Shown: positions 33,304 through 42,869, counted from the first letter of the stretch. The stretch: DNA of 64,000 nucleotides from Pseudomonadota bacterium (GCA_026388275.1 JAPLKB010000010.1:1-64000), one strand, 5' to 3'. Made by a program: numbers and translations. Notes: generated from the letters alone by a model not told the origin.

Positions 33304-33537
33304 GTGTTGAAAGAATTGATCGAATTTATCGCAAAAGCTTTGGTAGATAACCCTGATCAGGTAAAGGTTTCGGAGATTGAAGGCGAAAAAACATCCGTTA
33401 TCGAGCTCAGTGTTTCCAAAGACGACCTCGGTAAGGTGATAGGCAAGCAGGGAAGAACTGCACGGGCCATGAGAACCATTTTAAGCGCAGCTTCCACTAA
33501 GGTAAGAAAACGGGCGGTACTCGAAATAATAGAGTAA
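33304..33537 (+). CDS. khpA: KH-domain RNA-binding protein KhpA (YlqC)
   Basis: 77 residues, one KH domain with the [18 protein letters not shown] loop (GxxG). GTG start at 33304 preceded by GGAGGG. Small KH proteins of this type sit between rpsP and rimM in many bacteria and bind RNA broadly. TAATG overlap with rimM. Confidence 0.93.
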   Translation: MLKELIEFIAKALVDNPDQVKVSEIEGEKTSVIELSVSKDDLGKVIGKQGRTARAMRTILSAASTKVRKRAVLEIIE

Positions 33538-34034
33538 TGAAATATGTTCCCATCGGGAAAATAATATCCACCTACGGCAACAAAGGGGAAGTTAAATTCC
33601 GGTATTATAATGAAAATAAAGAGGTGCTCTATAGGTACACCTCTTTTTTCATTAAAGATGGCGATGGATGGAGAAAACTTAAACCGACTGCCATAAACCT
33701 TCGCAAAGGCTTTTTCTGCATAAATTTTGATGGATTAAACAGTCAGGAAGACATTGTTCCCTTGATAAACAATGAACTGTTTGTCAAGGAAGAAAACCTC
33801 CCGCAGTTGGATGAAAATGAATTCTACGAGTATCAGCTCCTGGGGCTTGATGCATTCAATCAGGCTGGCGAGATATTGGGAAAAGTGACGCAGATTATCC
33901 GTACAGGTGCAAATGACGTGTTACTTATTAAAGGAGAAAAAGAGATACTTATCCCCATGATAGAAGACTATATTCAGGAAATTAATATTAAGGGTGCCTT
34001 TATAAAAATCAGTATGGATAATTTTTTTGTATGA
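33537..34034 (+). CDS. rimM: Ribosome maturation factor RimM
   Basis: 165 residues: N-terminal RimM barrel (VPIGKIISTYGNKGEVKFRY) and C-terminal PRC-barrel (YEYQLLGLDAFNQAGEILGKV... EILIPMIEDYI). It assists 30S head assembly with S19. Overlaps both neighbours. Confidence 0.95.
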   Translation: MKYVPIGKIISTYGNKGEVKFRYYNENKEVLYRYTSFFIKDGDGWRKLKPTAINLRKGFFCINFDGLNSQEDIVPLINNELFVKEENLPQLDENEFYEYQLLGLDAFNQAGEILGKVTQIIRTGANDVLLIKGEKEILIPMIEDYIQEINIKGAFIKISMDNFFV

Positions 34035-34765
34035 TAATCTCTGTCCTTACATTATTTCCGAACATATTCACATCGCCCCTGCAGGAAAGTATTGTCAAAA
34101 AAGCAACAGACAAGGGGCTTGTTACTTTCAATATTGTAAATATCAGGGATTTTGCAGAAGACATACACAGGACATGCGACGACGCTCCCTACGGCGGGGG
34201 GCCGGGTATGGTCATGAAGATAGAACCCATATACAAAGCTATGCAACACGTTGAGACCCAAATGGGAAAACCGAAACATATTCTCCTTACACCGCAAGGC
34301 AGGGTCTTCGATGAAGCAGCAGCGGTCAGACTGTCAAAGCTGTCCCATATTAGCCTTATCTGCGGAAGATACGAAGGCATAGACGAAAGAGTGCTTCAAT
34401 TTGTTGATGAAGAGATTTCAATTGGTGATTATGTGCTTTCAGGAGGGGAAATGCCCGCACTTGTTCTGATAGATGCTATTGTCAGGCATATCCCTGGAGT
34501 ACTGGGCAATGAGCAATCAACATTGGATGAGAGCCATACGGACAATCTTCTCGAATACCCGCAGTATACAAGACCGCCTGTATTTATGGACATGGAAGTG
34601 CCCCCGGTACTCTTGTCAGGTAACCACGAAGAAATACGAAAATGGAGGAGAAAAGAGGCTATAAAAAAAACGATATTTAAAAGGCCTGATCTGATGGATG
34701 TTTTTGAACCGAACGATGAAGACAGGAAGTTCTTAAGGCAGGCGATGGAGGATATCCCTGAGTAA
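34031..34765 (+). CDS. trmD: tRNA (guanine-N1)-methyltransferase
   Basis: 244 residues, SPOUT knot methyltransferase that makes m1G37. Conserved DAPYGGGPGMVMKIEPI, LICGRYEGIDERV, SIGDYVLSGGEMPALVLIDAI and GVLGNEQSTLDES. ATGA overlap with rimM. Its 3' end carries the GGAGG that probably serves the next gene. Confidence 0.97.
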   Translation: MIISVLTLFPNIFTSPLQESIVKKATDKGLVTFNIVNIRDFAEDIHRTCDDAPYGGGPGMVMKIEPIYKAMQHVETQMGKPKHILLTPQGRVFDEAAAVRLSKLSHISLICGRYEGIDERVLQFVDEEISIGDYVLSGGEMPALVLIDAIVRHIPGVLGNEQSTLDESHTDNLLEYPQYTRPPVFMDMEVPPVLLSGNHEEIRKWRRKEAIKKTIFKRPDLMDVFEPNDEDRKFLRQAMEDIPE

Positions 34766-35339
34766 GGTCTATATCGGCATTATACATTATCCTGTGTACG
34801 ACAAGAACAGAGAAATAATCGCGACAAGCGTGACCAACCTTGAATTGCATGATATTGCAAGAAGTTGCATGACATTTGGTATTGAGTTGTGCTATATTGT
34901 TACGCCGCTTACCAGACAGAGGGAAATATCGGATAAGCTTATCCATCACTGGGAACATGGGTACGGGGCAACATACAACCCAAAAAGAAGTGCGGCACTT
35001 AAGAAGGTAAGAATAATAAACAATTTCAGCGAAATGCTGGAAGAAGTTAAGAAATACGGCGCTCCCATAATCATAGGAACATCATCCCATGGGAGGGCGC
35101 ATAAAGTGATAGGCTATCGAGAGCTTCGCGCGTGGACTGAAAAAGAGGAAAGGCCTTTTCTCCTGTTGTTTGGAACAGGATGGGGTTTAACCGATGAAAC
35201 AACAGATTTATGCGAGAAGATGCTCGTACCGATAAAAGGTGCAGGCGAATATAACCATCTATCCTTAAGGGTAGCGCTTGGCATCATTCTTGACAGAATT
35301 TTTGGTGAAAGAGGAGACAAACATGAACGAGATGATTGA
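34758..35339 (+). CDS. SPOUT-like RNA methyltransferase of the trmD-rplS interval
   Basis: The frame is family-like well before the first GTG (34794): [21 protein letters not shown] encodes the first strand. GGAGG at 34747-34751 is 6 nt from a CTG at 34758, making that the likely start (193 residues, 8 bp overlap with trmD). Other features are [22 protein letters not shown] and [20 protein letters not shown], a knot-like C-terminus. Related proteins sit between trmD and rplS in many deltaproteobacteria; the target RNA is unknown. Confidence 0.8.
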   Translation: MSKVYIGIIHYPVYDKNREIIATSVTNLELHDIARSCMTFGIELCYIVTPLTRQREISDKLIHHWEHGYGATYNPKRSAALKKVRIINNFSEMLEEVKKYGAPIIIGTSSHGRAHKVIGYRELRAWTEKEERPFLLLFGTGWGLTDETTDLCEKMLVPIKGAGEYNHLSLRVALGIILDRIFGERGDKHERDD

Positions 35340-35670
35340 TTTAATTGAAAAAGAACATATGAGGCTCGATTTGCCCGAGATAAACATCGGCGACAACGTA
35401 AAAGTTTACACAAAAATCCTGGAAGGGGACAAAGAGCGCATCCAGGTCTTCGAAGGCGTTGTCATAAGGAGAAGAGGTGGTAATACCAGGGCAACCTTTA
35501 CTGTGAGAAAAGTATCATACAGCGTAGGTATTGAAAAAACATTTCCCGTGCATTCACCTCTTATAGATACTATTGAAGTAATGGGCAAGAGCAAGATCAG
35601 GAGAGCAAGACTTTTCTACTTGAGGAACCTGAGAGGAAAGGCAGCAAAACTCAAAGAAAAAAGGTATTAA
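35323..35670 (+). CDS. rplS: 50S ribosomal protein L19
   Basis: 115 residues from ATG 35323 (GAGGAG upstream), beginning [20 protein letters not shown]. Family motifs: [61 protein letters not shown]. It overlaps the methyltransferase by 17 bp and rnhB by 1 bp (TAATG). Confidence 0.97.
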   Translation: MNEMIDLIEKEHMRLDLPEINIGDNVKVYTKILEGDKERIQVFEGVVIRRRGGNTRATFTVRKVSYSVGIEKTFPVHSPLIDTIEVMGKSKIRRARLFYLRNLRGKAAKLKEKRY

Positions 35671-36254
35671 TGGGTTGTTCTCTCACAGGGCTTGTTGGCG
35701 GGATTGATGAGGCCGGCAGGGGACCCCTTGCGGGGCCTGTGGTATCATCATGCGTTATCTGGAAGGAATTGCCCGAAGAAAGAAAAGCCATAAATGATTC
35801 AAAGCTTCTTACCGCAAAACAAAGATTGGAACTTTTCGAGTGGATTTCCGATAATGCTTATAAAGTAGGCATAGGAACTGCAACCCATGAAGAGATCGAA
35901 AAAATAAATATTCTAAGAGCGAGTCTTCTTTCAATGGAAAGAGCCTTGGAGGATACACAGATTCAGCCGGACCTCCTGCTCATCGACGGGAATTATGGTA
36001 TAAAAACATTTCCGCGCAGCAAACCGATAGTAAAGGGGGATAGGAAATGTTTCTTTGTTGCCTGTGCCTCCATCATTGCAAAAGTCGTAAGAGACAGCAT
36101 TATGGAAGAATACGATGCACTGTACCCTCAATATAATTTCATAAAAAATAAAGGCTATCCCACAAAAGATCACAAAAAAGCAATAAAAGAGTACGGGGTT
36201 TCCCCCATTCATAGAAAAACATTCAGGAGTGTAAAAGAATACCTTGCCTGGTAG
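35670..36254 (+). CDS. rnhB: Ribonuclease HII
   Basis: 194 residues. GGIDEAGRGPLAGPVVSSCV carries the catalytic Asp-Glu; DLLLIDG and ACASIIAKVVRDSIM supply the other acidic/conserved residues. Removes ribonucleotides from DNA and RNA-DNA hybrids. Translation is coupled to rplS and overlaps yraN by 11 bp. Confidence 0.96.
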   Translation: MGCSLTGLVGGIDEAGRGPLAGPVVSSCVIWKELPEERKAINDSKLLTAKQRLELFEWISDNAYKVGIGTATHEEIEKINILRASLLSMERALEDTQIQPDLLLIDGNYGIKTFPRSKPIVKGDRKCFFVACASIIAKVVRDSIMEEYDALYPQYNFIKNKGYPTKDHKKAIKEYGVSPIHRKTFRSVKEYLAW

Positions 36255-36597
36255 AAGAGAAGAAGGCATACAAGGCGAAGAAGAAGCAGCAAAAACCTTA
36301 AAGCGCAAGGGCTACAGGATAATAGAGAAAAACTACCGGAGCCCCTTCGGTGAACTTGACATAATAGCTGAAGAAGGCGGTTATCTTGTCTTTGTGGAAG
36401 TAAAAAAAAGGAATACCCCAACCTTCGGCGATTCTTTTGAATCTGTTAATGCTGTAAAAAAGAAGCGTATGGTTAAAACCGCTATGTTTTATATGAAAAC
36501 CCATAAATGTTTTGATAGAAAAGTGAGGTTTGATGTAGTAGGTATTGACAGGGAAAATGTGAAGATAGTAAAACATGCATTCATATTGGAGCAGTGA
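36244..36597 (+). CDS. yraN: YraN family (UPF0102) endonuclease-like protein
   Basis: 117 residues from TTG 36244 (PGRREEGIQGEEEAAKTLKRKGYRIIEKNY). It has the restriction-like core GELDIIAEEGGYLVFVEVKKR (D, E-x-K). The biochemical role is not established; the gene commonly follows rnhB. Last gene of the translation operon. Confidence 0.9.
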   Translation: MPGRREEGIQGEEEAAKTLKRKGYRIIEKNYRSPFGELDIIAEEGGYLVFVEVKKRNTPTFGDSFESVNAVKKKRMVKTAMFYMKTHKCFDRKVRFDVVGIDRENVKIVKHAFILEQ

Positions 36598-36605
36598 ATT
36601 ATAAG

Positions 36606-36660
36606 GTAGTGAATAGTGAATAGTAGATAGTGAATAGTGAACGGCAGATAGCAGATAAGT
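36606..36660. repeat. degenerate TAGTGAA tandem repeat
   Basis: About seven imperfect 7-nt units (TAGTGAA, variants TAGTAGA and CAGATAG) follow yraN. Similar GTGAATA runs are common in intergenic DNA of related genomes. No spacer-repeat alternation is present. Confidence 0.6.
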
Positions 36661-36763
36661 TTCGATTGCTATTCAGTCTTGAGCATAAATAGCTGATAGT
36701 CAATGAGTTTTGTTCTGAAGATGGTGATTTTAGCAGGTTGTTAATGTCGAATTTATTCGACAA

Positions 36764-36895
36764 GGCATGCTTGGCCGGTGGAGGGGGCGACGTGAACCCC
36801 AGCGAACATAAACGTCAGTGCGATAAATAGCTCGCACAGTGAGCGAGAAGGGGAGGCTCCGACGGCTTGGCCGGCGGAGGGGGCGACGTGAGCCC
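36764..36895 (+). repeat. Family A repeat, copy 2 (partial plus full unit)
   Basis: A half unit (GGAGGGGGCGACGTGAACCCC, split at 36779-36800) precedes a full unit opening CTCGCACAGTGAGCGAG (36830-36846) and ending GGCGACGTGAGCCC at 36895. The full unit runs into the start of larB and supplies its GGAGG and GTG. A TGTCGAA-TTTA-TTCGACA hairpin (36745-36762) lies just before. Confidence 0.75.
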
Positions 36896-37646
36896 ATATT
36901 ACTTAATGGAAAAAAAAATCATAGACCTACTTAATAATGTAAGAAATGGGGCAACATCCGTTGAAGATGCTTATGAATTTTTGAAGGATGTACCTTTTGA
37001 GGATTTGAATCATACGAAGATCGACCATCACAGGGTGCTGCGGAAAGGCATGGAAGAGGTAATATTCGGAGAAGGGAAGACTTTATCACAGATTACGGAT
37101 ATTGTCAGGGCCATGAGAGGAAAAGGGCAGGACGTACTTGCTACCAGGGTCGAGAAAAAGATAGGCGCAAAAATTTTAAAAAAGTTTCCTGACGGAACAT
37201 ACAATGAAGATGCACGGTGCTTCTATATCAAGGAAGACAATACAATCAAAGGGAAAGGGGCGATTCTCATTGTATCTGCAGGAACCAGCGACAACAGGGT
37301 GGCCGAAGAGGCCTATGTTACATCCATTTTTTTCGGAAATCAAACCGAAAAGCTCTGTGATGTCGGTGTTGCAGGCATACACAGGCTTTTTCAAAACCTT
37401 GATCTGCTGAAAAAGGCACGGGTGATTATTGTAACGGCCGGTATGGAAGGTGCATTGCCGTCTATAGTAGCCGGCCTTGTCAAGGTGCCGGTAATAGGTG
37501 TACCTACAAGCATAGGTTATGGTGCAAGTTTCGGTGGTCTGACAGCGCTCCTTGCTATGCTCAATTCATGTTCCACAGTTTCGGTGTTTAATATTGACAA
37601 TGGTTTCGGTGCAGCGTATTTTGCAACTTTAATAAACCGGCTATGA
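36888..37646 (+). CDS. larB: LarB, pyridinium-3,5-biscarboxylate mononucleotide synthase
   Basis: About 250 residues. C-terminal AIR-carboxylase-like domain with LIVSAGTSDNRVAEEAYVT, VIIVTAGMEGALPSIVAGLV and PVIGVPTSIGYGASFGGLTALLAMLNSC. LarB starts synthesis of the nickel-pincer cofactor by carboxylating nicotinate adenine dinucleotide. GTG 36888 has GGAGG with 7-nt spacing but lies in a dispersed repeat; ATG 36906 gives a more family-like start but no ribosome-binding site. Stop overlaps larC. Confidence 0.9.
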   Translation: MSPYYLMEKKIIDLLNNVRNGATSVEDAYEFLKDVPFEDLNHTKIDHHRVLRKGMEEVIFGEGKTLSQITDIVRAMRGKGQDVLATRVEKKIGAKILKKFPDGTYNEDARCFYIKEDNTIKGKGAILIVSAGTSDNRVAEEAYVTSIFFGNQTEKLCDVGVAGIHRLFQNLDLLKKARVIIVTAGMEGALPSIVAGLVKVPVIGVPTSIGYGASFGGLTALLAMLNSCSTVSVFNIDNGFGAAYFATLINRL

Positions 37647-38833
37647 ACATACTCTATATAGACCCTATTTTCGGAATAAGCGGAGACATGACGATCAGCG
37701 CTTTTATCGATGCAGGTATGCCATTTGTCGAGTTTGAAGGGTTATTGAAAAAAATACCAATGCCTGTGCCTGCAATAATACCGGAAAGGATCATGCATGG
37801 CATCATTGGAGGTGTACACCTGAACATTGAACATTCGAATATCCACCTAACAATCAGGGAAATGGAAGACATTATTGAAAAGGTGGAGATTGAAACAAAA
37901 ATCAAGGAAGACGCCAAGGCCATGTTGAGTATTATGCTCAATGCAGAGGCAAAAGTGCACGGTGTATCAAAAGATGAGTTGCACCTGCATGAATTATCCC
38001 ACATTGATACGCTTATCGACCTTTTAGGTGTTGCAAAGGGCATGCATTATTTTGGCATAGACAGAGTATTTTGCGGACCTGTTCCCCAGGGCCGCGGCAC
38101 AATAAAAACATCCCACGGGATTATACCAAATCCGCCACCGGTGACCCTTGAGATCCTTTCGGGATTCAGCACGGTTTTTCTGGAAGAGCCACTGGAACTT
38201 ACTACCCCTACAGGCGCAACCATAGTCAGGCATTATGTAAGGGACAGGAATATTCCCCCGCCGGCATTCAAAATTGATAAAATTGGTTATGGAGCGGGTA
38301 CATACAAAACAGATAAACCCGATGTTTTGAGAATTTTTATTGGAAAATCTGAAGAACCGGCCTTTGAAGAAGAAGATGTCCGGGTCATAGAAACGGATAT
38401 CGACGATATGGAAATGGAATATATCGGCGCTATTGCTGACAGGATCAGGAGTGCGGGCGCCCTTGATGTCCTCTATTTCCCTGTGTATATGAAAAAAGGC
38501 AGAATCGGTATACGACTCTCAATAACGACAAAAATAGAAACACTGCAACGTGTTACGGAGATGCTTTTTGCTGAAACAACTACTTTCGGGCTGAGGCTTC
38601 GGACAGAACACAGAAATGTCTTAAGAAGAGAGGAAAAGCTCGTTGAGACATCCTATGGGACTATTAATGTAAAGTATGGATATGACGGCAAAGGAAACCT
38701 GATCAAGACACACATCGAGTTTGAAGATGTCAAAAAAATTGCTGAAGAAAAGGGTTTGCCGTACCGGTCAGTGTTGGAGATGCTGGAATCTGAAGTGAGG
38801 ATGAAAGTAGCGGGCAACCTGGTACCTGCTTGA
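37643..38833 (+). CDS. larC: LarC, nickel insertion protein for the nickel-pincer cofactor
   Basis: 396 residues in one frame (in some bacteria larC is split and made by frameshifting). N-terminal YIDPIFGISGDMTISAFIDAG and HLHELSHIDTLIDLLG with a His cluster; C-terminal ETDIDDMEMEYIGAIADRIRSAGALDV. It uses CTP to insert nickel. LarE (sulfur insertion) and LarA-type racemases are not in this window, so the user enzyme is unknown. Confidence 0.93.
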   Translation: MNILYIDPIFGISGDMTISAFIDAGMPFVEFEGLLKKIPMPVPAIIPERIMHGIIGGVHLNIEHSNIHLTIREMEDIIEKVEIETKIKEDAKAMLSIMLNAEAKVHGVSKDELHLHELSHIDTLIDLLGVAKGMHYFGIDRVFCGPVPQGRGTIKTSHGIIPNPPPVTLEILSGFSTVFLEEPLELTTPTGATIVRHYVRDRNIPPPAFKIDKIGYGAGTYKTDKPDVLRIFIGKSEEPAFEEEDVRVIETDIDDMEMEYIGAIADRIRSAGALDVLYFPVYMKKGRIGIRLSITTKIETLQRVTEMLFAETTTFGLRLRTEHRNVLRREEKLVETSYGTINVKYGYDGKGNLIKTHIEFEDVKKIAEEKGLPYRSVLEMLESEVRMKVAGNLVPA

Positions 38834-38859
38834 AGAAATACCGGTAGGATATCTATTTG

Positions 38860-38931
38860 GCTCACACTGTGAGCGAAAGGAGAAGGCTCCGAGACAGAGC
38901 TTCGCTGGTGAAGGGGGCTTTCGTGAGCCAC
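38860..38931 (+). repeat. Family A repeat, copy 3
   Basis: Opens GCTCACA-C-TGTGAGC (38860-38874), continues GAAAGGAGAAGGCTCC, and ends TTTCGTGAGCCA. The opening hairpin has a 7-bp stem with a symmetric base change relative to copy 1. It ends 10 bp before the next gene. Confidence 0.7.
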
Positions 38932-38941
38932 AATAATAGCG

Positions 38942-39808
38942 ATGACAGTACAATCAGTTTATAACCACCCTTCTGTGTCAATTAGATATGCCTGCGGCGT
39001 TTCGGGCTCCGGAAGCAATTACGATAAAATTTACGAATGGGATCCAAATAAAGAACATGTTGTTTTCAGTAATTCATCTGGCTGCAAAGGGATAACAAAG
39101 GCAAAAAATCGTAATGTGCCGGTAGTTTTGCTAGATTCCGGCAGATATTTTCATGAAATGTGCGGACTTGAAAAAGTTCCCAGGCACGGCATTGAAAGAG
39201 ACAGCTATGATATGGCAATTATGACCCTTGTGGAACAGACGTTGAAGGGGCAGCCGGACCTCATATGCCTGGCCGGATATGACCTTTGGATAGGGAACTG
39301 GATGGTTGAAAGGTACTATCCAAAAATTCTTAATGTTCATCCTGGTGATGCAAAAAAATATACCGGCCTCGGATGGGTACCTACTGCCAAAGCAATATTA
39401 GCGGAAGAAAAAAGTGTGAAATCAACCGTATTTTTTGTCGATCAAAGTGATGATGGCGGTCCAATTCTGATTCAGTCGGCATCTTTGCCGCTCTCACGTT
39501 GGGATAAAGAGTTGCGTGACATAAGGAGATTTGCAGAAAAAACAGAGAAAAGAACTCTCAAGACATTCAGAGAGGCAGCACAAGAAGAAGAAAGCAATCT
39601 CTACAAAACACTTCAGGAGGTTTCTGCCAATATTCAGGAAGTGCTCAAAGTTGAAGGAGACTGGCAGATATACCCTTTTGCCGTACATGAACTGATTGCA
39701 AAAGGTAGAGCAGCCCTTGATGGCAGGACACTCTATATAGACGGTTTGCAAATGCCCGAAGAAGGGTGGCAGGTTGATAAATATGGATTTGCTGACAGCA
39801 TACGTTAA
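38942..39808 (+). CDS. Formyltransferase-fold protein (PurN-like)
   Basis: 288 residues. The N-terminal ~195 residues match glycinamide ribonucleotide formyltransferase: SGSGSNYDKIYE, DLICLAGYDLWI, and the catalytic Asn131, His133 (ILNVHPGD) and Asp171 (DDGGPILIQ). The C-terminal ~90 residues (helical, then VHELIAKGRAALDGRTLYIDG) are extra relative to PurN, so the substrate may differ. No purine gene is adjacent. Start ATG 38942 follows a family A repeat and has no clear ribosome-binding site. Confidence 0.78.
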   Translation: MTVQSVYNHPSVSIRYACGVSGSGSNYDKIYEWDPNKEHVVFSNSSGCKGITKAKNRNVPVVLLDSGRYFHEMCGLEKVPRHGIERDSYDMAIMTLVEQTLKGQPDLICLAGYDLWIGNWMVERYYPKILNVHPGDAKKYTGLGWVPTAKAILAEEKSVKSTVFFVDQSDDGGPILIQSASLPLSRWDKELRDIRRFAEKTEKRTLKTFREAAQEEESNLYKTLQEVSANIQEVLKVEGDWQIYPFAVHELIAKGRAALDGRTLYIDGLQMPEEGWQVDKYGFADSIR

Positions 39809-39825
39809 AAATAATTCTGACAAAT

Positions 39826-39852
39826 GAAAAAAGGGGCGCCATAGACGCCCCT
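39826..39852 (-). terminator. Terminator of the chemoreceptor gene
   Basis: Read on the minus strand, AGGGGCG / CGCCCCT (7-bp stem, 7-nt loop) is followed by six T. It lies 69 bp beyond the chemoreceptor stop. Confidence 0.75.
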
Positions 39853-39920
39853 ATGTTGTATAAAAACCCCTCACCGCCTTCCAGGCTTTCATACGAAGGG
39901 AATTGTATACTAATAATCAA

Positions 39921-41546
39921 TTACAGTTTAAACTCACTTACCGCTATTTCCATAGTCTCAGATAAACCTGACAGTTCTACCGATGACTGTGCAACATTCT
40001 CAGCCGAGACACATGTATCTTTTGATATCGATGCTATCTGCTCTATATCCTTGCTGATTTCCTCGGATGTGGCCGACATTTCTTCTGTCGCAGAGGCAAT
40101 CTCCTGAACCATGACCTGAAGCTCATTGGCGCTTAGTACGATATTCTGGAGTGCAGAACCGGCCTGTATCACAAGGTCCACACCAAGGTTGACATTGCTC
40201 GTGGCATTTTCCATTGAATTGACTGCCATAGAGACTTCGTCCTGAATTGCCTTTATCATTTGACCTATTTCTGAAGTTGAGTGGGCTGTTCTCTCTGCAA
40301 GTTTCCTCACCTCGTCTGCAACAACAGCAAATCCTCTTCCCTGATCCCCTGCACGGGCTGCTTCTATTGCAGCATTTAGGGCAAGAAGGTTTGTCTGATC
40401 TGCGATGTCATTAATGACATTTACGATATCTCCTATCTGCCTTGATCGTTCACCAAGGGATTTTACAAAGCTTCCCGAATCATCAACAATCATGGCAATC
40501 TCTTTTACCTTCTGTACAGATTTTGTCACTATTTGATCTCCTTCCTTTGCTACCGCTACCGTATTGGAAGCAGATTTTGCAATGTTATTCACATTTTGCG
40601 CAATATCCACAATGGTCTGAGACATTTCTTCCGAGGCTGTAGCCACCTGAGATGACCTGCTTGCCTGCTCGCTTGACCCGGTTGACATATTTTTGGCGCT
40701 GGAGTTCATCTCCTGGGCTGCCGACGATATCTGATTTGCAGCCGATTTCATATCTGTTACAACGGTTCGCCACTGTTTTTTTAGCTTTACCAATGCATCT
40801 TTTACCGCATTGAATTCGTCTCTTGTTGAAGCTCCCAGATCTACTGTAAGATCACCATCGGCAAATCTTGTGGTCAAATAGGCAATGCGGTCAATAGGTC
40901 GGAGTATGGTTTTGGTTATTATGAATGCTGCTGTAGTGCCTATTGCTATTGATATAAGACCGCATACGAGAAGAAATATTTTTGCCCCGCTGTTGCTGTC
41001 CATGGTCCCTTCAAGACTTGCCTTCAAACCCTGATTCTGGTATTGGACCATCTCATCCATGGCACCAATAAGTTCCTTCGATACAGGCACTGCTTCATTC
41101 AAAAATTTTTGTGAAGCCTCTGCGCTGTTCCCAGCAGCAGCAAGATCATTGATCTGATTGTTTACTTCCTGGGTTTTTTCAAGCAGTCCCTTGCACTTCC
41201 CGATTATAGCTTTCCCTTTATCGGTTTTATCCAGTTTTTCGAGTTTATCAAGTTCTTCCTTGTACATCTTCGTTTTTGCTGTTATGTTCTCTTTTTCCCT
41301 GTTTATTGCACTACTATCTTTTTCTGATGCAATAATTGCCAATGAATTATACATGCTGTGAACGGTATTGATTATTTTCTGTGACGATATTGCTTTCTCA
41401 TAGACAATATTTATGATCTCGTTTGTCCTGTTGCTGACATTCCTAAAGCCATAGAAGGAGATAACACAAAGGAGAATAACAAAAAATATACACATTCCGT
41501 GTGAAATATAAAGGCGTTTTTTGATGCTGATACTTCGTAGATCCAT
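39921..41546 (-). CDS. Methyl-accepting chemotaxis protein
   Basis: 541 residues from ATG 41546 (GGGGG upstream). First membrane helix about 13-33, periplasmic four-helix-bundle-type sensor region, second helix about 187-207, HAMP domain, then the cytoplasmic coiled coil with the signalling tip [38 protein letters not shown]. Ligand unknown. No C-terminal CheR-docking pentapeptide is seen (ends AVSEFKL). No che genes are nearby. Confidence 0.95.
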   Translation of the reverse strand: MDLRSISIKKRLYISHGMCIFFVILLCVISFYGFRNVSNRTNEIINIVYEKAISSQKIINTVHSMYNSLAIIASEKDSSAINREKENITAKTKMYKEELDKLEKLDKTDKGKAIIGKCKGLLEKTQEVNNQINDLAAAGNSAEASQKFLNEAVPVSKELIGAMDEMVQYQNQGLKASLEGTMDSNSGAKIFLLVCGLISIAIGTTAAFIITKTILRPIDRIAYLTTRFADGDLTVDLGASTRDEFNAVKDALVKLKKQWRTVVTDMKSAANQISSAAQEMNSSAKNMSTGSSEQASRSSQVATASEEMSQTIVDIAQNVNNIAKSASNTVAVAKEGDQIVTKSVQKVKEIAMIVDDSGSFVKSLGERSRQIGDIVNVINDIADQTNLLALNAAIEAARAGDQGRGFAVVADEVRKLAERTAHSTSEIGQMIKAIQDEVSMAVNSMENATSNVNLGVDLVIQAGSALQNIVLSANELQVMVQEIASATEEMSATSEEISKDIEQIASISKDTCVSAENVAQSSVELSGLSETMEIAVSEFKL

Positions 41547-41949
41547 TTTTTTGCCCCCTATCAAACCATCTTCATTGTGCTGTAATGTCCAACATTGTTA
41601 CCTGATTTATATAATATTATCGTTTTTCTTAAAATTATCTTAAGTTAACTTGTTCGAATCGATTCATTTTGTTTTTATCTTGAGATAAATAAATTCAGGA
41701 TATCTATATTGTAGAAATGAACTGTCCTGTCGCAAGCGGACGAGGTATTAGAGATAAAAACAGGAAAAAGTTATCACAGCAAGCTCCTGGGAATTTACCC
41801 GTAAAAATTAAACCGCTTATGGAAAAAGGACCATGAAAATGGTATTATTTATGATTGAATATTGTATGAAACAGCTATAAGGACTGATATGTGGAGAAAG
41901 ATTGTTGTGGGCATATTTTGAGCGAAAAAGACCATTGTTGGAGGGAGTA

Positions 41950-42162
41950 ATGCCGGGCATTGGGAAGATATTTGTTGTCCTCGGGATAATACTTATACTC
42001 ATCGGGCTGGCATTCATGTTTGGTGACAGGATACCTTTTATCGGGAAATTTCCCGGTGACATATTGATAAAAAAAGAACAATTCAGCTTTTATTTTCCCA
42101 TAACAACAAGCATTATAATAAGTATCATATTAACAATAATATTCTCTATCTTCAGGCGATGA
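41950..42162 (+). CDS. Small membrane protein, DUF2905 family
   Basis: 70 residues from ATG 41950 with GGAGGGAG upstream. Two membrane helices surround FGDRIPFIGKFPGDILIKKE, the family hallmark (GxLPGDI-like). Function unknown. The 403-bp region 41547-41949 before it shows AT-rich sequence and a ~39-codon open frame from ATG 41717 without recognisable similarity; no other feature is supported. Confidence 0.85.
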   Translation: MPGIGKIFVVLGIILILIGLAFMFGDRIPFIGKFPGDILIKKEQFSFYFPITTSIIISIILTIIFSIFRR

Positions 42163-42217
42163 ATCACCCCGTCATAGACGGTTATATCCCAAACGGGGCA
42201 ATAGAGGGGCTTACAAT

Positions 42218-42806
42218 TTGTTACTGCAGCTAAATATTTTAAGATATTTACTAAAGAGCATACTGTTTCTCCTCCTCATTTTTGTGCAAGGGTGTGCATC
42301 TTCATATACGGTAAAAGTGAACGGGTTCCTTGATCCGGGCAAGCCGTTAATAATTACTCCAGGCACAACCATCCATGTCGTTGAAGATAAAGAGGCAAAA
42401 AATACCCTGCTTGACAAAGAAGTTACAAAGAAACTTGAAAATATGCTGAAACTGAAAGGCTATTCAATATCAGAACTTGATGGACCACGTTATTATATTT
42501 TGTACGGTTACGGGATAGGACATGAAAGAACAGTGACCCGTGCAATGCCTATATACCAGCCTGGAGGGACACGATAAATGGCTTTCCCTGAAAATTATTG
42601 ATGGGAAAGATTACAGAGATTTAGGCAAGACAACCGATGTCTGGATCGGAGAGGCTTCTGTTACCGGGGAAAGTCCTGATCTCAGAGATATGATAAATTA
42701 TCTGATCATAGGAATCCTTGACCATTTTGGTGAAAATACCGGAAAAGAGCTTTTTGTGAATATCCAGGAAGACGATCCAAGAATAAAAACCATCTTAACA
42801 GGATAA
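42218..42806 (+). pseudogene. Lipoprotein gene disrupted by a frame break
   Basis: The first frame (TTG 42218, GAGGGG upstream) has a signal peptide with lipobox FVQGCASS and continues to YGIGHERTVTRAMPIYQPGGTR, then stops at 42577. From 42573 the next frame continues naturally: DKWLSLKIIDGKDYRDLGKTTDVWIGEASVTGESPDLRDMINYLI. The two parts look like one lipoprotein of unknown function, broken near 42570 by an indel (a net shift of one base, or a longer deletion). A sequencing error cannot be excluded. Confidence 0.7.
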
Positions 42807-42869
42807 TATCGTTTAGATATTACAAGTCAATACTATCTGACATCAGTGAAACTGCAAAACTTTCTATGA

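Noticed and set aside
36606-36660. Possible CRISPR-like tandem repeat after yraN
   Set aside because: Units are 7 nt, degenerate and contiguous, with no spacers.
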